Source: Candidatus Bathycorpusculum grumuli
GTDB lineage: Archaea > Thermoproteota > Bathyarchaeia > Bathyarchaeales > Bathycorpusculaceae
NCBI GenBank assembly: GCA_009776805.1
Contig: WRNB01000013.1
Coordinates: 1-32,024 of the forward strand
Direction: 5' to 3'
DNA: 32,024 bases
Each line of letters opens with the position of its first letter. Positions within the stretch are counted from its first letter, which is position 1. The position numbers and the translations under genes are program-made. Under the pieces are notes generated by a model that searched no databases, was not told the DNA's origin, and worked only from the letters and a program-made list of their open reading frames with translations. This document shows, piece after piece, positions 9,238 through 17,068 of this stretch.

Positions 9238-9540
9238 TCAAACAAAAAAACCATACATCCATAATTAGCCTACAAGTTTGTGAACTAGGTGTTTTGACAC
9301 GATTAATAGTTTGTAGAGATGTTGATGAACTGACTTTGTTACACCACTTTTCTAGTCTTGCTATGGTTCGTGTAATTGTGGAAGTACTTTTCAGAATTTG
9401 TATGTGTTTAGTTCTTAGTGAAAAAATGGTTTTTCTTGTTCGTTTTAAGCTGAAATTTAAATTTAGGTTATTTTTGTTCAACAGATATAGTTACACACAT
9501 ATGTTTATGCATACATGTTCACGCGAGCTAAACACATACC
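9238..9540 (+). repeat. Dispersed repeat family B, copy 1 (longest)
   Basis: The left ~140 bases (9255-9410) match the reverse complement of 24115-24290. Shared blocks include ACAAGTTTGTGAACTAGG, TTAATAGTTTGTAG, ATGGTTCGTGTA and GTGGAAGTACTTTT. The right end (TATGCATACATGTT, then CGCGAGCTAAAC) recurs at 24110-24130 and 5535-5575. About 90 bases in the middle of this copy are missing from copy 2. Both strands have open frames here (VCELGVL and LLHHF in one), kept partly between copies, so it may be a relic of a mobile element's coding part. Confidence 0.7.
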
Positions 9541-9692
9541 AATAAGGTATTAGAGTTTGGAAATAAACTAGTTTGAAGCATGACCTGATTTTGTCATTGA
9601 ATTGTTGGCCTTTTTGATACTTGCCAGACTTTGAGGCAAATGTCCTGTCAATACTTTTTTATGTACATATGCACTTAATAAGTTGAAATTAT

Positions 9693-10085
9693 ATGGTTCG
9701 TTTCATACGTGGGATTCAGACATCACCTAAAACAATGGATGTAAAAAAGTTAGTTGCTTTTGTTACAGTGGTATGTCTGTTTTTTTCGTTTATAGTCATT
9801 GCTGAAAAATGGTTGTCTTCTTCTACAAATAATTCTCAATCATCAGATGATTATGTTGTTTTAACTTTAGCGTTATATCAAACCTTTGATTACACACAAA
9901 ATGGTGTTAGATATGAATTTAGATATGTCTCTGGAGGTCAAGGAAATCTGGTACAGGTTTCCTTAGATGGACAAACAGTAAGTTATGCCGCAGTTTCAGG
10001 TGCAAAGTATGATTTATTTGATTTGACAATCACAATTTATTCAGCTACTGATCAAATGCTTGTTTTGCATGTAACATCAACGTAG
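9693..10085 (+). CDS. Small membrane-anchored extracytoplasmic protein, unknown function
   Basis: This 130-residue protein has one N-terminal hydrophobic segment (LVAFVTVVCLFFSFIVIA, about residues 20-37) followed by a Ser/Asn-rich linker and a compact beta-rich domain (DYVVLTLALYQ, VRYEFRYVSGG, VQVSLDGQTVSY, FDLTITIYS, MLVLHVTST). It is probably anchored with the domain outside. The ATG at 9693 gives a 14-residue leader; the ATG at 9735 (MDVKKLVAF) would give a more normal signal-anchor start and may be the true one. It is monocistronic, between a repeat and the ECF-S-like gene. I do not recognise the family. Confidence 0.6.
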   Translation: MVRFIRGIQTSPKTMDVKKLVAFVTVVCLFFSFIVIAEKWLSSSTNNSQSSDDYVVLTLALYQTFDYTQNGVRYEFRYVSGGQGNLVQVSLDGQTVSYAAVSGAKYDLFDLTITIYSATDQMLVLHVTST

Positions 10086-10114
10086 ACTGCAAAAATCTAG
10101 TTAGGTGAAGAGGC

Positions 10115-10135
10115 AAAACATGCGTGCAATGTTTT
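10115..10135 (+). terminator. Hairpin downstream of the 9693 gene
   Basis: A 7-bp perfect stem (AAAACAT/ATGTTTT) with a 7-base loop lies 30 bases after the stop, followed by T-rich sequence. It could aid termination, but this is not certain in archaea. Confidence 0.35.
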
Positions 10136-10383
10136 ATGCATTTTATAGTTTTTAACACGTAATTTAGGTTTAAACTCTTGTTCAAACATGTTTATAGGTT
10201 AATTATTGAATTTGACTGTTTTTTTAGGTTTGTGTTGTGTGGTCAAAGTTTTTGTGTGCTTGTTGACGTATTGATGAGAGTAAAATAATGATTTTTGTAA
10301 CATAAAAATCGCGGTTAAACTATATGTTTTTATGTGATGATGTATTGTAAAAAATTACATGACGATATAAATGTTTACAAGCG

Positions 10384-11370
10384 GTGTTAGAAGTGAATTT
10401 AAAAATAAACAGCAGGACAACCACAAAACATATTGCACTAATAACAATATTTTCAGCACTCTATGCAATATTACGTTACTTACCATTAGGTCCAATGATT
10501 GGATTAGCCGGTACATTCTCATTTTCAGACGCTTTAGCACCACTGATAGGCATAGTATTAGGACCGTTTGCTGGCGGCATAAGTGTAATAATTGGAACAT
10601 TCACAGCTGCCGCAATAAGTAAACCAATAGTATTCTTTGGATTAGATTTTCTACCCGGTTTTATTAACTGTGTAGCAATGGGTTTTCTTATAAAACGTAA
10701 ATGGATTCCCATTATCGTTCTGTACGCACTTCTTCTTGGAGTTTTTATAGTTAGTCCATACTCTTTGCTGTATGTGCAAATTGGTTCTTTAACCATACCA
10801 TTTACTTGGCTACATATTGTAGCATTCATCGTATTTCTTTCACCACTAAGATCCAAAGCAGTAAATAACATCAAAAAATTCAACACAAATAAAACTATTA
10901 CAAACCAACAATCCCAATCCAACAAAAACATGACAATAGGCATAATTTCTGGCATAATCTTAGGCATAATCTTAGGCATAATTACAGGTAAAATTTTACA
11001 TCTAAACACAACCAATAGCATAATCTTAGGCACAATCACAGGCACAACTTTAGGTATAATCTGGAGTATAACTATAAAAATTGCCAAAAAAATCAATATA
11101 CACAACATAACTTGGAGCATAGCTACTTTAATATTCATAGGAACAATGTTACAACATTTAACCGGCAGTTTGCTCACCCAACTTACATTAGGCGTTTTTG
11201 CAGAAGGCACAAACTTTGCAGACATGTGGACAGCAATATTCTATGTTTACCCATTCGAGCGCATCTTGATGGTCCTATTCACAACATGCATTGGCGTACC
11301 GCTCATAATTGCAATAAAAAAATCAATGCTACCCTTTGAAACACCAATTAATGAAAAAGAAAAACCTTAA
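10384..11370 (+). CDS. ECF-type transporter S component-like membrane protein
   Basis: A 328-residue polytopic membrane protein. The first ~150 residues resemble the substrate-binding S subunit of energy-coupling-factor vitamin transporters: LITIFSALYAILRYL, SFSDALAPLIGIVLGP, GGISVIIGTF and FLPGFINCVAMGFL match the usual helix order with a conserved early Ala-rich helix. The middle (about 165-235) is a low-complexity hydrophobic stretch with repeated GIILG/GTITG units, and the last ~90 residues add helices (FADMWTAIFYVYPFERIL). That makes it longer than typical S components (about 180-200). No EcfA or EcfT gene is nearby, so it would need a shared energising module. Start codons are GTG at 10384 or 10393. 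The second half is A+C-rich, unlike the first. Substrate is not predictable from what is visible. Confidence 0.72.
   Translation: MLEVNLKINSRTTTKHIALITIFSALYAILRYLPLGPMIGLAGTFSFSDALAPLIGIVLGPFAGGISVIIGTFTAAAISKPIVFFGLDFLPGFINCVAMGFLIKRKWIPIIVLYALLLGVFIVSPYSLLYVQIGSLTIPFTWLHIVAFIVFLSPLRSKAVNNIKKFNTNKTITNQQSQSNKNMTIGIISGIILGIILGIITGKILHLNTTNSIILGTITGTTLGIIWSITIKIAKKINIHNITWSIATLIFIGTMLQHLTGSLLTQLTLGVFAEGTNFADMWTAIFYVYPFERILMVLFTTCIGVPLIIAIKKSMLPFETPINEKEKP
10939..11064 (+). repeat. 12-bp periodic repeat inside the ECF-S-like gene
   Basis: Units of the form GGCATAATCTTA repeat in register at 10939-10986 and, more diverged, at 11017-11064. They encode a four-residue period (G-I-I-L, G-T-I-T) that forms an internal hydrophobic segment, suggesting local expansion by slippage. 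Confidence 0.75.
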
Positions 11371-11404
11371 TCCTTCTACCCAAATTTTTAGACTATTTTT
11401 TCAA

Positions 11405-12982
11405 TTAAAACGTCTTTCTGAAAAGACATTCATCTTGAATATATTCCTTACCTGTTTTTAGTGCTATTTCAGCTTTTTCAAGTTCACTACCCAAATATGC
11501 AGCATGATCTAAACGTGTAACTAAACCCAACTCCACAATTTTTGTATAAATAGTCTTGGAAGTTTTGCCTTTGATGATCATAACAGGGTTATCCATTGAA
11601 ATATCAGAAAACAACAAAGCAACAACATCTTTATTTTTTCGATCAATTACAATTTTAAACATTCCAACACTATCAAATTCTGACTGCACAATTTCACTTT
11701 TCGCAATTACAACTGTAGACTTTTTTTCCACAGTCTCATCATAAACTTCTTCCCGGGAACGTTTATCCTTAAGAACTAATAAATCCAATCCTAAATCTTT
11801 AGGCACAGAATCACGCTTTTTTGCGAGATACATCATTTTGGCCGCTATAACTTCTTCTTTGACAGTTCCTTGAGCTTTAGTACTTTTTTCAGTAGCAAGC
11901 ATTACACTTGCACCTACTTCATCTGACAGACGAGCAAGCAACGCATTTAAACCAACAGAATCTGCGTCAAAAAGTTCCGTAACATTAGCAACACCTACAA
12001 ACAAAGGCACAGTAGGATTCCGCATGCTAAAGTCTTTGAAAGCTATAAAAGATTCCAACACATTTAAAGGATCTAAAATTAAATCAACCAAAATTTTATG
12101 GAACCCACATTTTTTTGCTTTAACAACCAATTCTTCAGCTAATTGTACACGCTCTTGAGCTTTTTTTGGGAAATATCCGTCACACTGATTAGTTGGAATA
12201 ATCACTACTGGAACATCAATAGTGAAAGCAGAAAGTTTATCAATATTTCCTGCATCCAAACTTAAAATTAAATCGACACCAGCACATGTAGCAGCTTTTA
12301 TTTCTTCAGAGTCAAGTGTGTCAATACTCACTGGCAAATCAACTACTGCTTTAACAGCTTTTATTATGCGAACAGCATTTTCAGGATTGCTTTTACCCGC
12401 AACCATGCCTACATCAATAATGTGCGCACCCTCAGCAGCAAATTTTTTTGCGAAATACTGAATTTCCTCGTTACTCATTAAGGCAGCATCCACTATTTCT
12501 GCCATAACGCGCATAGGAAAATTTTTTCCTATAACTAAATTTTTAATCAACATACTGCTTGGTTGCTTTAAATATTCATCAGATTGTTGTTCAATTTTTT
12601 CGATTTCTGTTAAAGCTTTTTCCGTGAGAATATCACGTAACAGATCGCATGCGGGTATGGTTGTGGAAAGGGCAACTTTGTTTAAAACTTCAAGTGTTGT
12701 TGGCAAATCAGCAGCATATCGCGGACCCTTAAATGTGGGTATACCAAGCGCGTTAGTTAGAGTTTTTGTATCACCACGACTTAAACCAGGTGTAATAATT
12801 ATATCAACATCTTTTAGGTCATAATTTTTTAGACCTTCCAGTATTGTTTCAGAATTTAGAAAAGCAGCTACAGGAACATTTAGTGCAATAACTTCAACTT
12901 CAACACTATTTTGTTGAGCATAATTTTTTACTATATTTTCTGCAAGTCGTCCTGTAACTAAGAGTACTTTCAATTTTGCCAC
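11405..12982 (-). CDS. Dihydropteroate synthase-like protein (archaeal, MJ0107 family)
   Basis: Probable methanopterin-pathway enzyme related to dihydropteroate synthase, proposed for this family to join the pterin and the ribofuranosyl-aminobenzene moiety. The 525-residue protein has an N-terminal ~100-residue domain (KVLLVTGRLAE, then DIIITPGLSRGD), a linker, and a TIM-barrel region from about 165 with pterin-binding-like motifs: AEGAHIIDVGMVAGKSNPE, DLPVSIDTLDSEEI, GVDLILSLDAG, and KILVDLILDPL. The C-terminal 120 residues are a separate domain. The start is GTG at 12982, one base after the stop of mptG, so the genes are co-transcribed. Pairing with mptG supports the pathway. The exact reaction of this family is less settled than that of mptG. 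Confidence 0.9.
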   Translation of the reverse strand: MAKLKVLLVTGRLAENIVKNYAQQNSVEVEVIALNVPVAAFLNSETILEGLKNYDLKDVDIIITPGLSRGDTKTLTNALGIPTFKGPRYAADLPTTLEVLNKVALSTTIPACDLLRDILTEKALTEIEKIEQQSDEYLKQPSSMLIKNLVIGKNFPMRVMAEIVDAALMSNEEIQYFAKKFAAEGAHIIDVGMVAGKSNPENAVRIIKAVKAVVDLPVSIDTLDSEEIKAATCAGVDLILSLDAGNIDKLSAFTIDVPVVIIPTNQCDGYFPKKAQERVQLAEELVVKAKKCGFHKILVDLILDPLNVLESFIAFKDFSMRNPTVPLFVGVANVTELFDADSVGLNALLARLSDEVGASVMLATEKSTKAQGTVKEEVIAAKMMYLAKKRDSVPKDLGLDLLVLKDKRSREEVYDETVEKKSTVVIAKSEIVQSEFDSVGMFKIVIDRKNKDVVALLFSDISMDNPVMIIKGKTSKTIYTKIVELGLVTRLDHAAYLGSELEKAEIALKTGKEYIQDECLFRKTF

Positions 12983-12983
12983 T

Positions 12984-13937
12984 TTACGTTGTTACCTTAA
13001 TTGTTGACCCTTTGTTGTTTGCTTTTGCCACAAAAACATTGCCACCTACACTTTTTGCAAGATAAGTTTTAACTTTTTTAAAGATCTCTTTGGTTTGGTT
13101 CTGTTTTACTATACAATAAACTGTTGGTCCCCAAGAACTTTGGCCAAATCCACAAACTCCAAGGCGTTTAATGAATTTTAAAATCTCTGCAATTTCTATG
13201 TTTGAATATGTGCCACTTTGTACATGTGCAAAATAGTTTCCTGTAATTATTTGTATGGCTGTTAAAGCTTCACCGAAACTTTCAATGTCTTTTTCTGCAA
13301 TAGCTGGTAGGAGTTTAAGCATTGTCAGACGACAAATTTTGGCAACTTCTGTGGCTTGCATTGGAGGTAATTTGTTGAAAGCTGATGTTTCCTCAGAATT
13401 AGATAGTCCTTTTTGTACATTAGGTGAGGCTATGATGAAACGCCATTCTTCTGGGAAGGGTTGTTGATAAATTAGCGGAGGAAAAGCAGTGTTTTGGGTT
13501 ATTTTTTTGCCGCCGTCAACTACGAAGCCACCGTGTTGGAAAATTGCTGTACCGACGCCTGTTCTTTGTGCACGTCCCATTGCAAGTGCAAGTTCTGGTG
13601 TTGAGGCTTTAGTGTCTGTTAATTTTGCCAGTGCAGTGGCAATTGCAAGAGCGAATTGAGTACCTGAGCCAAGACCGGCGTGGGCGGGTATTGTTTTTTC
13701 GATATGAAGATGTATATTAGAGTTGGTTTGGTAGGTTTTGAAGAAACGATTTACAAGGGTTGTTGCTAATGTGGTTTCTTCTCCGGTAATTGTAAGGTTG
13801 TTTGCGTGTTGGGCGTGGATAATTATATTTGGCTGGTTTATTGCAACGCCTAAGCCTCCAAATATTCTCCCTAAGTCACCGTTTAAATCTATTAAACCAA
13901 GATGTAGACGTGCGGGAGTTCTAATGTAAACTTTCAT
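12984..13937 (-). CDS. mptG: Beta-ribofuranosylaminobenzene 5'-phosphate synthase
   Basis: Catalyses the first committed step of methanopterin synthesis: condensation of 4-hydroxy- or 4-aminobenzoate with phosphoribosyl pyrophosphate, with loss of CO2 in the aminobenzoate case. The protein belongs to the GHMP-kinase fold. TPARLHLGLIDLNG is at the N-terminus, the glycine-rich HAGLGSGTQFALAIA loop is at about residues 86-100, and GVGTAIFQHGGFVVDGG and GFGQSSWGPTVY follow, all as in the family. Length 317 is typical. The frame runs back to a GTG at 13952, but ATG 13937 has a GGAG Shine-Dalgarno nine bases upstream and gives the standard N-terminus MKVYIRTPARLH. It is the middle gene of a three-gene operon with DUF447 upstream and the DHPS-like gene downstream. 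This indicates the cell makes a tetrahydromethanopterin-type C1 carrier. Confidence 0.92.
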   Translation of the reverse strand: MKVYIRTPARLHLGLIDLNGDLGRIFGGLGVAINQPNIIIHAQHANNLTITGEETTLATTLVNRFFKTYQTNSNIHLHIEKTIPAHAGLGSGTQFALAIATALAKLTDTKASTPELALAMGRAQRTGVGTAIFQHGGFVVDGGKKITQNTAFPPLIYQQPFPEEWRFIIASPNVQKGLSNSEETSAFNKLPPMQATEVAKICRLTMLKLLPAIAEKDIESFGEALTAIQIITGNYFAHVQSGTYSNIEIAEILKFIKRLGVCGFGQSSWGPTVYCIVKQNQTKEIFKKVKTYLAKSVGGNVFVAKANNKGSTIKVTT

Positions 13938-13939
13938 GT

Positions 13940-14572
13940 TTATATTCTCCACGTTTCAATTTTTTTCTGTAGATTAGACATTAATTTAGTGTAATGTGAA
14001 TTGGGTGCAGAGCAGTTAACTATTTCGTTGCATGTTTGGATTAGGTTAACAAGTTTGGTTACATGTTCTTGTTCTTTTTTGATGTTGTTTAAGGCTTTTA
14101 TACGTGTTGTGTGTATTAAAGCTTCAAGGACTGCTGTTTTTGCGCGACAATAACTTTGGGCATATTTTTTTGTGGCTGTTATATGTTGAATGTTTGTTGT
14201 GACTTTTGTTCGTTGATTGTCAAGAGGACTGAAATCTTGTATTGTTACAGCAATTGTTGCGTTGGCCAGTTTTAATTGTGGCGCGTTTATCTTGTATGAT
14301 TTTTTAAACCAATCATTTGGTAGCATTGAGTCTTTTAGTGCTGTTTGAAAGAAAATGTCGATATTGTCTGTAATATTTAATGTTGCAAACTTGTTTGTTT
14401 GCATATTTTTTAAAGTTGTCGTTGAATTATATATCGTTAGATTAATTTGTTGAAAATCGTGCGTTATAGCACCCATAGGTGCCGCGTTAGGGGTTCCATT
14501 TGGATTATAGGTACAGACTATTGTCTCATAAATCATATTTTTGTTAAAGCCTAAATCAGCTAATGTAACCAT
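13940..14572 (-). CDS. DUF447 family protein (flavin-reductase-like fold)
   Basis: A 210-residue protein with the DUF447 signature at its start: YETIVCTYNPNGTPNAAPMGAI, the split-barrel part that in related folds binds flavin. Further on are TLNITDNIDIFFQTALKD, an AVTIQDFSPLDNQRTKV segment and a helical C-terminal half (AKTAVLEALIHTTR). DUF447 genes are often next to mptG and other methanopterin genes, and here the stop is two bases before the mptG ATG, so a role in methanopterin synthesis or handling is likely but unproven. The gene starts at ATG 14572 and is first in the operon. The coding strand is markedly A+C-rich. Confidence 0.85.
   Translation of the reverse strand: MVTLADLGFNKNMIYETIVCTYNPNGTPNAAPMGAITHDFQQINLTIYNSTTTLKNMQTNKFATLNITDNIDIFFQTALKDSMLPNDWFKKSYKINAPQLKLANATIAVTIQDFSPLDNQRTKVTTNIQHITATKKYAQSYCRAKTAVLEALIHTTRIKALNNIKKEQEHVTKLVNLIQTCNEIVNCSAPNSHYTKLMSNLQKKIETWRI
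13947..13950 (-). promoter_or_regulatory. Shine-Dalgarno GGAG that sets the mptG start
   Basis: GGAG on the minus strand lies within the last codons of the DUF447 gene, nine bases before ATG 13937. It supports that ATG over the GTG at 13952, which overlaps the motif. Confidence 0.6.
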
Positions 14573-15139
14573 GTGATTTGCCGATCCTAATTGATGATGT
14601 TGATGTTTTTCAATTGATTGTAAAATTTAACAAGTCATAATAAAGTTTTGCTTCAAATGATCACCCAAAAATTACATAATAGTTAGCAAACATGTCAAAC
14701 AATATTTTTTGAATGTAATATTGCAGGTGAACAAACTTACCTTGTTAATACGTAAAACACATAATTTTGGTTTTTCGCTAAAAAGGCGGGTAGAGTCAGC
14801 AAGTTTCGTTACGACGTAGTAGTTGTATGGAACATACTTGAGAACATAAACAAGTTTAAATAAGAACTGATATGTTCACCCACATGAAATAGCAAAAAGT
14901 AGTATTTTTGATGCTATTTGCTAATTGATTAATTTTTTACACAATATTAAGCACAACTAATATTGTAAATAAAAGTAAAGTGTTAAAAAGTTAAACTGAA
15001 TAATAGTTAAAATAATTATAGTGTATGAGCAGGTATCTGATTAAAAATCACATCCAAATTTTTAAATTTCTTTTTTCATTTTCAGCATAACCTTTTTTCT
15101 GGTTTAATTTTTTAAAACAATCTGGTATATCCTTATAAA
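14573..15139. other. Divergent spacer with a GC-richer island
   Basis: About 570 bases between the methanopterin operon and the Yip1-type gene. Most is very AT-rich, but about 14775-14850 is clearly richer in G and C (including AAGGCGGGTAGAGTC and CGTTACGACGTAG). Short inverted repeats follow (GAACATA at 14830/TATGTTC at 14871, enclosing ACTTG/CAAGT). This could be a structured RNA or a control region. A TATA-like CTTATAAAT lies at 15132-15140. Confidence 0.4.
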
Positions 15140-16465
15140 TTGGAACGTTATTTCTTGAACACGGAGTTTATTGCTTTGGTTGTTAAAGACATAATTGGCG
15201 TTATTTACGCACCACACAAAACATTTAAAAAAATTGCTGAAAACCCAAAATATTTGGCTATACTAATAATCATCGCGCTTTTCGTAGCTCTACAGATTGT
15301 CTATAACTATGATTATTACTCAAAAGTGAATGTTGAACAAACTCTTCCGCCAATAGGTCAACTAAGTGATTTTACTACCACAAACGCTACTCAATGGATT
15401 ACCACATCGGGCACAATTGTGACAAAAAACTCTGAAAACTATATCAACCAAACCTACTATGGGAACAATAGTTTGCAGTTAACATTATTAAATAGTAACA
15501 ACTTATCTGCAGCTATTGAACAATTTGGATACACTGCAGATTGCAGTTCAAATGGTTTCACCGAGTTAAACATAAATATTAACCAAATTTCACCTAATAT
15601 TGCCCCACAAACAGGCATACTAACACTCTACACTACCGATACCACTTCAAACTATTTCACAATTGATATAACATCAATGCTCACAACCAATCCTGGTGAA
15701 TGGAATAACATCACAATTCCTGTAGGAACTTTAGAGTGGCAAAGTACTGGTACACCCGACTGGTCAAAAATAACGGGATTACAACTTACCCTAACATACG
15801 CTCAAACTTCAGACATCACCATTTTATTGCAAGGCATATTTTTCCGTGGACAATATATGACAAACCTTAATCTTTTTGGTACCGGAACCCTCATGGGATA
15901 TCTGACATTTTCTATTGTCCTGCAAGTATTGGCACAATGGATTATACTTGCGGCAGTAGCTTACATAATTATCAAAGGATTAAAAGGTACTAATGTTGTT
16001 TGGCGTAACTTGTTTGTTACGATAGGTTTTACTCTTATAGCTCTTGTTATCACAGCGGTTCTTTTTTGTTTAATCTCTTTTACACTACAAACGGTCTATT
16101 ACCCATATGATTTAATTCATGGTGTAGTGGATTACTCCCCAATTATTGATGCTGTATCGCCGTCATCACAAGTAGCTTATGAATCAATAACTGTGGCAAC
16201 AAATACTTACATTGTACTTAATTATATAGTTAACTTGATGATGTTTGTTATACAAATTGTGTATATTACATTTGCTGTAAAGGCTATTACAGGTGTGTCG
16301 TTAATAAAAAATGCATTAACTTTTGATGCTGAAACAACAGAACAAGCAGTTAACGATGGCAGTGTATCAGAGTTTTCATACAAGAAAAGTATTCTGGTGG
16401 CAATTTGTACAGTACTTGTATCAGCTGTAGTAATTTTCTTGCTACAATATATTGGCATATTATAA
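15140..16465 (+). CDS. Yip1-type membrane protein with inserted extracytoplasmic beta domain
   Basis: A 441-residue membrane protein. The start (VVKDIIGVIYAPHKTFKKIAENPKYL) is the classic opening of archaeal/bacterial Yip1-family proteins, followed by a first helix (about 38-57). Residues 65-240 form a soluble Thr/Asn-rich beta domain (NNSLQLTLLN, ELNININQIS, GEWNNITIPVGT, DWSKITGLQLTLTY, DITILLQGIFFRG) that resembles a carbohydrate-binding-type jelly roll. Four or more helices follow (about 250-280, 288-315, 352-382, 412-436). The family has roles in membrane trafficking in eukaryotes; function in archaea is unknown. The inserted domain suggests binding of an external ligand. The frame opens at TTG 15140, but a TATA-like box overlaps that point, so translation may begin at TTG 15155 or 15176. 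Confidence 0.75.
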   Translation: MERYFLNTEFIALVVKDIIGVIYAPHKTFKKIAENPKYLAILIIIALFVALQIVYNYDYYSKVNVEQTLPPIGQLSDFTTTNATQWITTSGTIVTKNSENYINQTYYGNNSLQLTLLNSNNLSAAIEQFGYTADCSSNGFTELNININQISPNIAPQTGILTLYTTDTTSNYFTIDITSMLTTNPGEWNNITIPVGTLEWQSTGTPDWSKITGLQLTLTYAQTSDITILLQGIFFRGQYMTNLNLFGTGTLMGYLTFSIVLQVLAQWIILAAVAYIIIKGLKGTNVVWRNLFVTIGFTLIALVITAVLFCLISFTLQTVYYPYDLIHGVVDYSPIIDAVSPSSQVAYESITVATNTYIVLNYIVNLMMFVIQIVYITFAVKAITGVSLIKNALTFDAETTEQAVNDGSVSEFSYKKSILVAICTVLVSAVVIFLLQYIGIL

Positions 16466-16492
16466 ATGTGTTTGAGTGCGGTAAAATTTACC

Positions 16493-16510
16493 TTTTTTCA
16501 TTTTTTATTT
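16493..16510 (+). terminator. T-rich terminator after the Yip1-type gene
   Basis: Two T6 runs separated by CA, and a following T3, begin about 28 bases after the stop. Confidence 0.5.
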
Positions 16511-16642
16511 GGTGAGTCGTGTTATAATTTTTATAGTTCCTTTCAACTGCTTGCTGGTTGTTAGCAAGATTTATATTGTTTGAAAACTTTTTGGAAGTGG
16601 ATTATAACCATTCGGTTTAATTGATAATATAGGTGAAAATGT

Positions 16643-16939
16643 TTGAGTATGGAGATAAAAGACCTTCGTGATGGCGCTAAACGCGTCAATGTAGCAGCCA
16701 AAGTTGTAGAGAAAGGCGATGTAAGGGAAGTCCGATCAAAGTTTGGTGATGCAACATACAGGATTGTTGATGCTGTTGTTGCAGATGAAACAGGTAGCAT
16801 AAAGTTGACCCTGTGGAATGAACAAATTGAACAAGTTAATGTCGGTGATAATATAAAAATTGAAAACGGTTACGTTACAAGCTTTAAAGGTGAAATCCAA
16901 CTTAATGTTGGTAAATTTGGTAAATTAACAGTTGGTTAA
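16643..16939 (+). CDS. OB-fold single-stranded DNA-binding protein (archaeal SSB/RPA-like)
   Basis: A 98-residue protein that is essentially one OB fold: IKDLRDGAKRVNVAAKVVEKG (strand 1), then REVRSKFGDATYRIVDAVVADETG (strands 2-3), SIKLTLWNEQIEQV, VGDNIKIENGYVTSFKGEIQLNV. DETGSIKLTLWN and GDxIxIENGYV are hallmarks of archaeal SSB/RPA OB domains, which bind ssDNA in replication and repair. It lacks the acidic C-terminal tail of crenarchaeal SSB, so it may work with partners or bind RNA. AGGTGA at 16631-16636 is six bases before TTG 16643 and twelve before ATG 16649, so TTG may be the real start. It has its own promoter region and hairpin terminator. Confidence 0.88.
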   Translation: MSMEIKDLRDGAKRVNVAAKVVEKGDVREVRSKFGDATYRIVDAVVADETGSIKLTLWNEQIEQVNVGDNIKIENGYVTSFKGEIQLNVGKFGKLTVG

Positions 16940-16956
16940 ACTGTTACAAATTTTTT
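16926..16956 (+). terminator. Hairpin plus T-run terminator overlapping the OB-fold gene stop codon
   Basis: A perfect 8-bp stem (TAACAGTT/AACTGTTA) with a five-base loop spans the stop codon and is followed within five bases by T6, then more T-rich sequence. It has the shape of an intrinsic terminator of bacterial type. Confidence 0.65.
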
Positions 16957-17068
16957 AATTTTTTATTATTTTGTGTGCAACATAGCAATAGTTTGTGATT
17001 GGACAACATCAAATTTTTTACAAAAAAAAAGTTAGGTGTTGAAAAAAATTGAAGGTGTTGGGTTTGTT

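Noticed and set aside
10476-11225. 249-codon minus-strand frame
   Set aside because: It lies antisense to the ECF-S-like gene and its repeated IMPKIMPKIM stretch is a shadow of the 12-bp repeats.
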